DNA of 64,000 nt. It comes from Agromyces soli. GTDB lineage: Bacteria; Actinomycetota; Actinomycetes; Actinomycetales; Microbacteriaceae. The translations under genes were made by a program, and so were the position numbers. The number at the start of each line of letters is the position of its first letter. The first letter of the stretch is position 1. Below the pieces are notes generated by a model. It made no database searches and had not been told where the DNA came from. It saw only the letters and a list, made by a program, of their open reading frames with translations. The stretch is from positions 2,232,001 through 2,296,000 of the forward strand of contig NZ_CP094533.1 in NCBI RefSeq assembly GCF_022811605.1, written 5' to 3'. This document shows positions 50,201 to 58,317 of the stretch, one piece after another.

Positions 50201-51865
50201 TCAGCGCACGTACACGCGGCGCCCGGCGAACCAGGTCTCGGCCACCGTCGTGCGCACGAGCTCCTCCGCGGGGCGCGCGAAGGGGTCGCGATCGAGCACG
50301 ACGAAGTCGGCCGACTTGCCCGCGACGAGCGACCCGGTCTCCCCGCCGAGGCCCATCGCCTCGGCGGCGTTGATCGTGAACGCCGCCATCGCCTCGTCGA
50401 GCGTGATGGCCTGCTCCGCCCACAGCGTGCCGGGGAACACCCCGGCGGGGTCGGCGCGGGTCACGAGGCCGTGGATGCCCTCCCACGCGTTCGGCGACTC
50501 CGAGACCGGCCAGTCCGAGCCGCCCGCGATGAGCGCCCCCGCGTCGAGCAGGGCGCGGTTGGGCTGCATCCGGCCGGCCCGCTCGGCGGGCAGCACCGTC
50601 GCGATCGCCTCCGGGATGACGCCGGGGAACCAGATGAACGGCGACATGTCCGCCGAGACGCCGAGCTCGGCGAAGCGGGGGATGTCGGACTCGGCGACGA
50701 ACTGCCCGTGCGCGACCTGGTAGCGGGTCTCGGTGAAGCCCTCGGCGCGCAGCCGCGCCACGGTGTCGAGCACGAGGCGCACCGCGGCATCCCCGGAGCA
50801 GTGGATCTTCGCCGACAGCCCGCGCTCGGCCGTGCGCCGCAGCCAGCCCCAGAGCTCCTCGGGCGGGAGCGTCGTCTCGCCGAGGAAGTGGTCGCCGTGC
50901 GCGTCGTCCGGCAGGTACGGCTCCAGGAAGGCACCGGTGCGGGCGGGCGGCACGCCGTCGAGGAAGATCTTCACGAAGTCCGGCCGGTGATGCTCGGTGC
51001 GGAACGCCTCGCCCTGCCAGACGAGTCCCTCGCCGACGGGGTCGTAGCCGAAGATCTGGTCGTTCACGGTGAGGGAGGAGACCACCCAGGCATCCAACTC
51101 GCCGTCCGCGTCGAGGGCGCGCAGCGCCTCGAGGATCTCGAGCGAGACCGCGGCGTCCTGGAACGCGGTGACGCCGTAGCTGTTCAGCAGCTCGACACCG
51201 CGCCTGGATGCCGCGCGGTGCTGCTCGGCGGTGAGCCGGCGCGTGCGGGCCATGGCCTCTTCGACGGGCAGCCCGGCGGACTCCAGCAGCACGCCGGTCG
51301 GCCGCCCGCTGACCGGGTCGAGCTCGATGACGCCGCCCTCGCCGGGATCGGAGTCGGCCGTGATGCCGGCGAGCTCGAGCGCACGGGAGTTCGCCCAGCG
51401 GTTGTGGCGGGAGTCCTCCATCAGCATCACCGGGCGACCGCCGGATGCCTCGTCGAGTCTGGCCCGGGTGGCGTCGTTCGAGATCGCGGTGCGCAGATTG
51501 CTGCCCCACGCCCCGCCCGTGATCCAGGCATCGGCGGGCAGCCCGGCCGCGTACTCGCGGACCGCCGCGAGCACCTCCTCGACCGAGCCGGACGACGAGA
51601 ACGACAGCTCGAAGAGGTCGGTGCGCCCGGCCAGCGCGTGGTGGTTGTGCACGTCCACGAGGCCGGGCATGACGAATGCGCCGTCGAGGGCGCGCCGCTC
51701 GGTGCCCTCGCCCGCGAGCGCGAGCGCGTCGGCATCCGTGCCGACGGCGAGCAGCCGCCCGCCGCCGACCGCGAGGGCTTCGGCCCACGGGGCCGCGGGG
51801 TCGCCCGTCCAGATGCGGCCGCCCGTGAGCACGAGCTCGGCGGGACCGCTGCTCGCCGTCGCCAT
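50201..51865 (-). CDS. Amidohydrolase, YtcJ-like (family 3)
   Basis: A 554-aa metal-dependent hydrolase. HxH is in GLVDVHNHHALAG (near residue 73), Lys in DFVKIFLDGVPP, His in SAKIHCSGDAAVR and YQVAHGQFV, and Asp in IAGGSDWPVSES. The ATG shares bases with the moaF stop (TGATG), so the two are coupled, and both follow the amine oxidase. It may remove an acyl or formyl group from an amine or act on a downstream product; only the family is certain. Confidence 0.85.
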   Translation of the reverse strand: MATASSGPAELVLTGGRIWTGDPAAPWAEALAVGGGRLLAVGTDADALALAGEGTERRALDGAFVMPGLVDVHNHHALAGRTDLFELSFSSSGSVEEVLAAVREYAAGLPADAWITGGAWGSNLRTAISNDATRARLDEASGGRPVMLMEDSRHNRWANSRALELAGITADSDPGEGGVIELDPVSGRPTGVLLESAGLPVEEAMARTRRLTAEQHRAASRRGVELLNSYGVTAFQDAAVSLEILEALRALDADGELDAWVVSSLTVNDQIFGYDPVGEGLVWQGEAFRTEHHRPDFVKIFLDGVPPARTGAFLEPYLPDDAHGDHFLGETTLPPEELWGWLRRTAERGLSAKIHCSGDAAVRLVLDTVARLRAEGFTETRYQVAHGQFVAESDIPRFAELGVSADMSPFIWFPGVIPEAIATVLPAERAGRMQPNRALLDAGALIAGGSDWPVSESPNAWEGIHGLVTRADPAGVFPGTLWAEQAITLDEAMAAFTINAAEAMGLGGETGSLVAGKSADFVVLDRDPFARPAEELVRTTVAETWFAGRRVYVR

Positions 51866-52698
51866 CAGCGGGAGGTGTCGTACTCGTCGGGGTGCACGGT
51901 GACCGAGATCAGTCGGCCGTGCGCGCCGAAGGTGAAGTGCGTCGGCACCTCGCCCGACTCGTCCAGGCCGAACAGCACGCCGTGCGAACGGATCGCGCGC
52001 GCGTCGCGGTGGTCGGCGATCGTCACCGAGGCGCAGGGGATGACCTTCTCGCGCCAGGCGAAGACGTAGATGCCCGGGCGGATCTGCCACACCGAGTTCT
52101 CGTCGGTGTCGGCGAGGCCGCGCTCCGGGCCCGCGAGGCACTGCCAGGTGTACCACTGCGGCGAGAGGTAGATGTGCTCGTACGCGTGCACCGGGCTGTA
52201 GACCCACTGTACCCGGCGGCCGATGAGCGTCGTCGTCGGGGCGGGGGCCTCGCCCGTGAGCTCGATGCCCTCGATCTGCGAGGGCACGAAGATCTGCTGC
52301 ACGCGGGTCTTGCCGGCCTCCGCCTCGGGCAGGATCAGGCTGATCACCGCGAGCGCGTGGCCGCTGCGGAAGTCGAGCACGAGCGTGACGGCCTCGTTCG
52401 GCAGGTACTCGTGGTGGAACTGCACGTAGTACAGCTCGTCGTCGACCTTCACCGCCTCGTACGCGTCGGTCTTCGCGGCGGCTTCCGTCGGGTCGCCCGC
52501 GCCGGGCTGGTAGTCCCAGTCGACGGTGTGCTCGTTGAAACGGTGCACGATGCGCGTGCCGCGCTCGTCGACCACGGCGACCTCGCGGCCCACGAGATCG
52601 AGCGAATGCGGCGCCTTGTTCGCGTCGAACCCGGGCGCGAGGCCGTCGAGCGGCAACCAGGTCGAGGTGTCGGACAGATTCGTGGCGGTGTCGGTCAT
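51865..52698 (-). CDS. MoaF family protein (monoamine-associated)
   Basis: A 277-aa protein with two similar beta-rich halves, an N-terminal part around RIVHRFNEHTVDWDY and a C-terminal part with SPVHAYEHIYLSPQWYTWQCLAG and VWQIRPGIYVFAWRE. MoaF is named from the monoamine-inducible moaEF genes of Klebsiella, found beside tyramine oxidase; the biochemical role is unclear. Here too it follows a copper amine oxidase. A second ATG one codon upstream is possible; 52698 has the better distance to GGAG. A partial paralogue is at 63546. Confidence 0.82.
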   Translation of the reverse strand: MTDTATNLSDTSTWLPLDGLAPGFDANKAPHSLDLVGREVAVVDERGTRIVHRFNEHTVDWDYQPGAGDPTEAAAKTDAYEAVKVDDELYYVQFHHEYLPNEAVTLVLDFRSGHALAVISLILPEAEAGKTRVQQIFVPSQIEGIELTGEAPAPTTTLIGRRVQWVYSPVHAYEHIYLSPQWYTWQCLAGPERGLADTDENSVWQIRPGIYVFAWREKVIPCASVTIADHRDARAIRSHGVLFGLDESGEVPTHFTFGAHGRLISVTVHPDEYDTSR

Positions 52699-52747
52699 CA
52701 TGCTCCAGTCGTCGTCATCGTCGGGGTGGTCTCAGGGGTGCAGAGGG

Positions 52748-54811
52748 TCAGTGGCTGCAGCGGCACTCGCCGCCGCCGCAGCATCCGCCCGAGGCATCCG
52801 CGCCGCCCTCGCCGGGCGCGCAGTGCGCGGCCGCGCCGTCCGGCAGGTCCATCGCCGGGTTCTGGTCGAGGAAGCCGTGCGGCTTGAACCAGAAGCCCGA
52901 GTAGTCGACCGGCATGATCGGCCAGTCCTCGGTGCGCGGGATGTGCGTCGGCCCGAAGACGTGCCAGAGCACGAGGTCCTCGCCGTCGAGGCTGCGGTCC
53001 GCGGCCGTCCACTTCGGCAGGCCGTCGCCGGAGTGCGCGTTCGGGTAGAAGCCCGCCGGGTAGAGCTCCTCGGGGTCGTAGCTGGTGCCCCACAGGTGCT
53101 TCGTCGCGAAGGCGGCGCGCGCGGCGACCGAGGAGTCCGGCTGCGCCGCGAGGAGCGCCTTGCCCTCGGGGATGAGCCAGTAGGCGGTCGGCTTGCCGAC
53201 GACGTTCGTGCGGTGCGCGCTGCGCACCTCCCAGACGCGGCCCGTCAGGCCGTTCGCGACCCGCTGCGCCGCCGACTCGCTCGCCAGCTGCACGTCCGAC
53301 CAGGTGAAGGCGTTGCCGTAGGGGTTGTCGGGACCGGTCGGGATGCCGACCATCTCGATCTCGTGGAGCGTGTTGTCCTCGCCGTCGATCGCCGCGTCGA
53401 TGCGGGCGCAGAAGAGGTGCTGGTGCACCGGCGTGAAGATGCCGGGCGCAATCTCGGGCGCGTGCGGGTTGTCGCTGCCGGCGATGCCGGCGCCCGCGAA
53501 CACGATGCCCGTCGCCTTCGCCTCGACCTGGATCGAACCGTCGAGGTAGAAGTACCAGAAGAAGCCGTAGTCATAGTTGCCGATTGTGGAGAAGTAGCTC
53601 ACCACGAGGCGGCGGCTGCGGCGCGTCTCCGGGGTGCCCGCCAGATCCGTGTGCTTCCAGAGGATGCCGTAGTCCTCCTCGTGCATGCACACGGCCTGCG
53701 GGATCTTCACGGGGTTGCCGTGGTCGTCGGGCACGAAGGCGTCGAAGTAGTGGATGACGCCGAGGCAGTCGCAGCCGAGCGCGAGCGAGTTCGCGTTCTT
53801 GCCGAGCAGGTACTCGCCCGCGTCGAAGTAGCTGATCCAGTGCCGGCTGATCGAAGTGTCGCCGTAGGGCACGACCATCTCGGGCACGCTCGCCCGGTGC
53901 GCGACCGAGCGGTGCTCCTCGCCGTCGCGGAAGGTGATCTGGTTCAGCACCAGGCCCTCCTGCTGGGTGAAGCCGACGCGGAAGCGCCAGTTCTCCCACT
54001 CCACCAGGCTGCCGTCGACCGAGAAGCTCGGGCCCTCGGGCTGGGTGATCTCGATCGGCTTCAGCGTGGTGCGGGCCGGGCCCTGCGCCGCCGCCGTGTA
54101 GTTGCCGTGCTGCATCGGCACGGGCACGTCGCCCTCGTCGTCGATGCGGATCACGCGGCGCGCCGTGAGATCCACGTGCACGACGAGCCCTTCGACCGGG
54201 TGCGCCCACGGGCTGTCCTGCTCGTCGAGGCGCAGGTACGTGTGCGAGCGCAGCACCCGCTTGCCGACCTCGTCCGCACGCCCGAAGTAGCCGGGGGCGA
54301 GCGGCGAGCAGAAGGCGAGCTCCATGTGCTCCTCGAGGCCGCGGCGACGCATCGCCGCCTGCCACTCGGGGGAGGCCTTCACGATGGTCGCCGCGTCGTC
54401 GTACTCCTCGAAGAGGTACTGCGGCTGGCCGTACGGCGCCTCCGTGTTCGGCAGCACGCGGAACGCGTCCACCTCGCCACGGCTGACCGCCACGATGGCC
54501 TCGCTCGCGACGCCGGTGTCCCGGTCGAGCAGGGTGACGCGGATGCGCCGGTCGAGCGGCTCGCCCGGCCGCCACGCGGCGAGGTCCGCCTTCGCCGGGT
54601 CCACCGGCAGCATGCGGGGCACGCGGGTGGATGCCGAGACGTGCCCAGCCTCGTCGAGGATCCGCCGCGCGGCTGCGATCTCCTCGGCCGTCAGCGGGTC
54701 GAGCGGGTGCTCGGCGCGCTCCGGGCTGGTCACCCGGGAACCGTGCGTGTGCGTGGCGTCGGGGCCGTGGGAACCGGCGGGGCGGAGGGGGAGCTCGGCG
54801 TGGTGCGTCAT
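52748..54811 (-). CDS. Copper-containing (TPQ) primary amine oxidase
   Basis: Oxidises primary amines to aldehyde, ammonia and hydrogen peroxide. The 687-aa product has the topaquinone precursor Tyr413 in TIGNYDYGFFW, catalytic base Asp330 in SYFDAGEYLLG (83 residues earlier, the spacing of the E. coli and Arthrobacter enzymes), and copper ligands His463 and His465 in VHQHLFCARID with the third in HVFGPTHIPRTED. No signal peptide is visible, as in Arthrobacter phenylethylamine and histamine oxidases. Unusual is a Cys/His-rich C-terminus (CCGGGECRCSH). Likely substrates are tyramine, phenylethylamine or dopamine (inference from neighbours). Confidence 0.95.
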   Translation of the reverse strand: MTHHAELPLRPAGSHGPDATHTHGSRVTSPERAEHPLDPLTAEEIAAARRILDEAGHVSASTRVPRMLPVDPAKADLAAWRPGEPLDRRIRVTLLDRDTGVASEAIVAVSRGEVDAFRVLPNTEAPYGQPQYLFEEYDDAATIVKASPEWQAAMRRRGLEEHMELAFCSPLAPGYFGRADEVGKRVLRSHTYLRLDEQDSPWAHPVEGLVVHVDLTARRVIRIDDEGDVPVPMQHGNYTAAAQGPARTTLKPIEITQPEGPSFSVDGSLVEWENWRFRVGFTQQEGLVLNQITFRDGEEHRSVAHRASVPEMVVPYGDTSISRHWISYFDAGEYLLGKNANSLALGCDCLGVIHYFDAFVPDDHGNPVKIPQAVCMHEEDYGILWKHTDLAGTPETRRSRRLVVSYFSTIGNYDYGFFWYFYLDGSIQVEAKATGIVFAGAGIAGSDNPHAPEIAPGIFTPVHQHLFCARIDAAIDGEDNTLHEIEMVGIPTGPDNPYGNAFTWSDVQLASESAAQRVANGLTGRVWEVRSAHRTNVVGKPTAYWLIPEGKALLAAQPDSSVAARAAFATKHLWGTSYDPEELYPAGFYPNAHSGDGLPKWTAADRSLDGEDLVLWHVFGPTHIPRTEDWPIMPVDYSGFWFKPHGFLDQNPAMDLPDGAAAHCAPGEGGADASGGCCGGGECRCSH

Positions 54812-54870
54812 CGTCGTCCTCGATCAGGGAATCGTTGCGTCCAGTATCGGCCGAGGCGCCGGCCGCACGG

Positions 54871-54897
54871 TTGACCGTGCGCGCCGACGCCTTGACG
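54871..54897. promoter_or_regulatory. Direct repeat TTGACC/TTGACG, 21-bp spacing
   Basis: TTGACC at 54871-54876 and TTGACG at 54892-54897 lie just upstream of the amine oxidase gene. The first is also part of the dyad CACGGT-TG-ACCGTG (54867-54880). The same hexamers with the same spacing occur at 29979-30005. Confidence 0.45.
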
Positions 54898-54916
54898 TTG
54901 CGTGCGAAGAGCCCTC

Positions 54917-56377
54917 CTACTCCACGACCTCGGTCGCGCGGGTGTGCACGTTGAACTTCTCGAGGTCAGTCTCGAGGCCCGCGTAGACCTCGGGCTTGCG
55001 CCGCTTGAGGTACGCCCCGTAGCCGATCCCGCCGATGACGGCCGCGGCGAGCAGCAGCGGCAGCAGTCGGATCCACAGCTCCTGGGAGCCCGCGACGACG
55101 TCGAAGTTCCAGATCGCCAGCAGCGAGATCGCGGCGATGCCGAGGAAGCCGATGCCCGGCGCGATGAGCGTCGACCAGAGCCGGCTGTCGCGCTGCCGCC
55201 GGAACGCCACCACGATCGAGAGCGCGGCGAGCCCCTGCAGGATGAGCACGCTGAGCGTGCCGAAGCCGAGCATCGCCGGCACGAGCGTCACGATCGGGTC
55301 GGCCCCCGCGAGGAAGAAGACGATCGCCATGATCGCCGCGAACCCGGCCTGCACGGCGCCGGCCACCTTCGGCGTGCCGTTCGCGCCCGTGCGGGCGAGC
55401 GCCCGCGGCAGCACCCGGGCCCGACCGAGGGCGAAGAGGTAGCGGGTCGCCGAGTTGTGGAACGCGAGCATCGCGGCGAAGAGGCTCACGAGCAGCAGGA
55501 TCATCATCACGGTGGTGAGCGGCCCGCCGAGGTACTGCTGCGAGAGCGAGAAGATCAGGTCGCCGGTCGGCAGGTGGTCGATCGCGGTCTGCTGCGCCTG
55601 GGCGACGCCCGTCGCACTCACGACGGCCCACGTGGTGACGCCGAGGATGAGGCCGATCGCGGTGATCGCGATGTACGTGGCGCGCGGGATGGTGCGCAGC
55701 GGGGTCTTCGCCTCCTCGCTGAAGAGCGCCGTCGCCTCGAAGCCGAGGAAGCCGGTCGCCGCGAGCAGCAGGCCGATCGGCAGCGAGCCGGAGAGCACCC
55801 ACTCGGGGCTGAACGCGGCGACGTCGTAGCCGGTCTGCACGAGCACCGAGATGTCGAACACGACGAGCATGAGCACCTCGAGCACGAGGCAGACGCCGAG
55901 GATCTTCGAGGAGAAGTCCACACCGACCCGGGCGAGCACGAAGCACACCACGATCGAGGCGAGGCCCCAGACGAGCCAGTGGATGTTCACCCCGGTGAGG
56001 TCGGAGATGATCGTCTGCATGAAGAAGCCGCTCGTGCCGATCGTGCCGACGACGAAGAAGTTGTAGCCGAGGGTCGCGATGAGGCCCGCGACCAGCCCGC
56101 CGGTACGACCGAGGCCCTTCACGACGAAGGCGTAGAAGCCACCGGCGTTCACGAGCTGCTTCGACATCTGGCCGTAGCCGATCGCGAACAGCAGCAGCAC
56201 GATCGCGACGATGAAGAACGAGGCGGGCGTGCCGCCGCCGTTGCCGAGTGCGATCGCGAGCGAGGCGACCACGATGATGCCCGTGAGCGGCGCCACGGCC
56301 GCGAGCACGAGGAAGACGATGCCGGCCACGCCGAGGGCGTTGCGCCGGAGTTCATTGGGGGCGGAGTGTTCGCTCAC
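54917..56377 (-). CDS. APC superfamily amino acid/amine permease
   Basis: A 486-aa inner-membrane transporter with about 12 helices, opening with ALGVAGIVFLVLAAVAPLTG, the APC helix 1 pattern including the unwound GxG-like segment. Family members import amino acids, polyamines or amines. Located directly upstream of the amine oxidase on the same strand, it is the probable amine importer. GTG 56377 is chosen because AAGGA lies seven bases upstream; the frame stays open to 56428. A gap of 105 bases holding a direct repeat separates it from the oxidase, so the oxidase may have its own promoter. Confidence 0.9.
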   Translation of the reverse strand: MSEHSAPNELRRNALGVAGIVFLVLAAVAPLTGIIVVASLAIALGNGGGTPASFFIVAIVLLLFAIGYGQMSKQLVNAGGFYAFVVKGLGRTGGLVAGLIATLGYNFFVVGTIGTSGFFMQTIISDLTGVNIHWLVWGLASIVVCFVLARVGVDFSSKILGVCLVLEVLMLVVFDISVLVQTGYDVAAFSPEWVLSGSLPIGLLLAATGFLGFEATALFSEEAKTPLRTIPRATYIAITAIGLILGVTTWAVVSATGVAQAQQTAIDHLPTGDLIFSLSQQYLGGPLTTVMMILLLVSLFAAMLAFHNSATRYLFALGRARVLPRALARTGANGTPKVAGAVQAGFAAIMAIVFFLAGADPIVTLVPAMLGFGTLSVLILQGLAALSIVVAFRRQRDSRLWSTLIAPGIGFLGIAAISLLAIWNFDVVAGSQELWIRLLPLLLAAAVIGGIGYGAYLKRRKPEVYAGLETDLEKFNVHTRATEVVE

Positions 56378-56452
56378 TGCTGGATCCTTCGATCTCGGGA
56401 ACTGGGGGTGCAGCTCTGGGGGTAGCAAGGATTCTGGCGCTGAGGCGGTTGC

Positions 56453-56469
56453 CTCGGCTTGACGCCGAG
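56453..56469. promoter_or_regulatory. Inverted repeat CTCGGC-TTGAC-GCCGAG
   Basis: A 6-5-6 dyad in the 238-base divergent gap between the APC permease and the SDR at 56616. Position suggests an operator, but GC-rich dyads of this size occur by chance; nothing else stands out in this gap. Confidence 0.3.
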
Positions 56470-56615
56470 CGAACGGCAGTGGTGTTGCAGCGCACGGTCG
56501 CGCGGCGCGTCTGCCGGGCGGCGGGTCGACCGGTGCAGGATGGCGGATGCCGGCGGGTGCCGATCAGGGGGCGCCCGCCGGCGCACCATCGCACGACGGC
56601 AGAGAGGCCAGCCGG

Positions 56616-57380
56616 ATGAGACTCGGACTCGAGGGACGCCCGGCGCTCGTCACGGGCGCGGCGAGCGGCATCGGCCGCGCGGTCGTGCAGCGCCTGCTCG
56701 ACGAGGGCGCGCCGGTCGCGGCCCTCGACCGGGACGCGGACCGCCTGCGGGCGGCGTGGGACGGCATGGCCGGCGTACTGACGCTTCCGGCCGACGTCGC
56801 CGACGAGGCATCCCTCTCCCGTGCCGTCGAAGGCGCCGTCGCCGAGCTCGGCGGCCTCGCCGTCGTCGTCGGCTGCGCCGGGATCTCGGGCCCCGTCGGC
56901 ACGAGCCTCGACGAGACCCCGCTCACCGACTGGCAGGCCGTCTTCGCCGTGAACGTCACCGGCTCGTTCCTGCTGCTGAAGCACACCGCCGCGGCCCTCC
57001 GCGCCGAGGCCGCCCGTTCGGGCGACGCCGCCGTCGTGCTGCTCGCGAGCGACTCCGCCCTCGTCGCCGCCCCCGGCATGGCGCCGTACTGCGCCTCGAA
57101 GGCCGCGGTCGTGCAGCTCGCCCGCGCCGCGTCGGTGGAGGCCGCCGGCACGGGCGTCCGGGTGAACACCGTCTGCCCCTCCGTCGTCGACACGCCGATG
57201 AGCCGGGGCGACCTCGGCCTCGAGGAACGCGGCTTCGACGGACTCGACTACCCCGTGCAGCGCCCGGAGGAGGTCGCCGACGAGGTGCTCTTCCTCGCGT
57301 CGCCGAGGGCGCGCGCGATCACGGGAACCTCGCTCGTGAGCGACTTCGGCTACACGGCCCGCTCCGGGTTCCCGGCCTGA
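56616..57380 (+). CDS. Short-chain dehydrogenase/reductase
   Basis: A 254-aa classical SDR: TGAASGIGRA cofactor motif, an Asp in AALDRDADR suggesting NAD, catalytic Ser in LLASDSALV and Tyr-Lys in APYCASKAAVV. The usual NNAG is replaced by VGCAGIS. The C-terminus TGTSLVSDFGYTARSG is typical. It is the first of two SDR genes 56 bases apart; both probably act in the catabolism of the amine-derived or imported compound, but neither substrate can be named. Confidence 0.87.
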   Translation: MRLGLEGRPALVTGAASGIGRAVVQRLLDEGAPVAALDRDADRLRAAWDGMAGVLTLPADVADEASLSRAVEGAVAELGGLAVVVGCAGISGPVGTSLDETPLTDWQAVFAVNVTGSFLLLKHTAAALRAEAARSGDAAVVLLASDSALVAAPGMAPYCASKAAVVQLARAASVEAAGTGVRVNTVCPSVVDTPMSRGDLGLEERGFDGLDYPVQRPEEVADEVLFLASPRARAITGTSLVSDFGYTARSGFPA

Positions 57381-57436
57381 GCGCCGCAGCCGCGCCGGGC
57401 GGACCACACCACCGCAACGACAGGAAGGAGCCCGCC

Positions 57437-58252
57437 ATGGGCTACGCGGGATCATCGACGGCGGGCAAGGTCGTCGTCATCACGGGCGGCGGCACCGGCA
57501 TCGGCGCCGCCATCGCGGAGCGCTACGCGGCGGAGGGGGCGCACGTCGTCGTCGTGGGCCGCCGCCGCGAACCCCTCGAGCGGGTCGCGAACGCGATCGG
57601 CGCGCTCGCCGTGGAGGCCGACGCCGCCGACGCCGAGTCGGCGAAGCGCGCGGTCGCCGAGGTGCTCGCCCGGCACGGCCGTCTCGACGTGCTCGTCGCG
57701 AACGCCGGCGGCCACGGCTTCGCCGCCGTCGGCGACACCGACGACGCCGCCTGGGAGGCCGCCATGCGCGCGAACCTCACGACGGCGTTCGTGATGGCCC
57801 GGGAGAGCCTGCCCGCCCTCATCGAGTCGAAGGGGCAGATCGTCGTGATCTCCTCCCTCGCCGGGCTCTTCGCCGGGCCCTCCGTCGCCGGCTACACGGT
57901 CGGCAAGCACGCCCTCATCGGCCTCACCCGCACGCTCGCGCGCGACTACGGCCGCCACGGCGTGCGGGTGAACGCGGTCTGCCCAGGCTGGGTGCAGACG
58001 CCCATGGCCGACGAGGAGATGGACGAGTTCGCCAAGCACGCCGGCTTCGACGGCGGGCGCGAGGCCGGCTATGCGGCGGTCACGGCCGACGTGCCGCTGC
58101 GCCGTGCCGCCGCGCCCGCGGAGATCGCCTCGATCGTGCGTTTCCTCGGTTCGGGGGAGTCCTCCTACATGACCGGCTCCGTGATCGTCGCCGACGGCGG
58201 CGCGCACGTGGTCGACCTGCCGACGATCGCCTTCGAGCACGCCGGCATGTGA
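57437..58252 (+). CDS. Short-chain dehydrogenase/reductase
   Basis: A 271-aa SDR with TGGGTGIGAA, Arg-rich VVGRRREPL after the second strand (suggesting NADP), VANAGGHG, catalytic Ser in VISSLAGL and Tyr-Lys in AGYTVGKHAL. ATG 57437 follows GGAAGGAG. It differs from the preceding SDR in cofactor loop and is not a recent duplicate. It ends seven bases before palindrome family 1 copy 5, convergent with livF. Confidence 0.88.
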   Translation: MGYAGSSTAGKVVVITGGGTGIGAAIAERYAAEGAHVVVVGRRREPLERVANAIGALAVEADAADAESAKRAVAEVLARHGRLDVLVANAGGHGFAAVGDTDDAAWEAAMRANLTTAFVMARESLPALIESKGQIVVISSLAGLFAGPSVAGYTVGKHALIGLTRTLARDYGRHGVRVNAVCPGWVQTPMADEEMDEFAKHAGFDGGREAGYAAVTADVPLRRAAAPAEIASIVRFLGSGESSYMTGSVIVADGGAHVVDLPTIAFEHAGM

Positions 58253-58258
58253 CGAACG

Positions 58259-58296
58259 CCGAGTTGCCCGACTTTCATGGAAGTCGGGCAACTCGG
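58259..58296. repeat. Palindrome family 1, copy 5
   Basis: A 38-bp palindrome identical to copy 2 over its length, between the convergent SDR and livF genes. Confidence 0.85.
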
Positions 58297-58317
58297 GTTC
58301 TTCGTCGGCGTGCTCGC

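Noticed and set aside
56378-56615. Riboswitch or small RNA in the APC/SDR divergent gap
   Set aside because: Only a short GC-rich dyad is visible; no conserved riboswitch core or terminator pair could be recognised.
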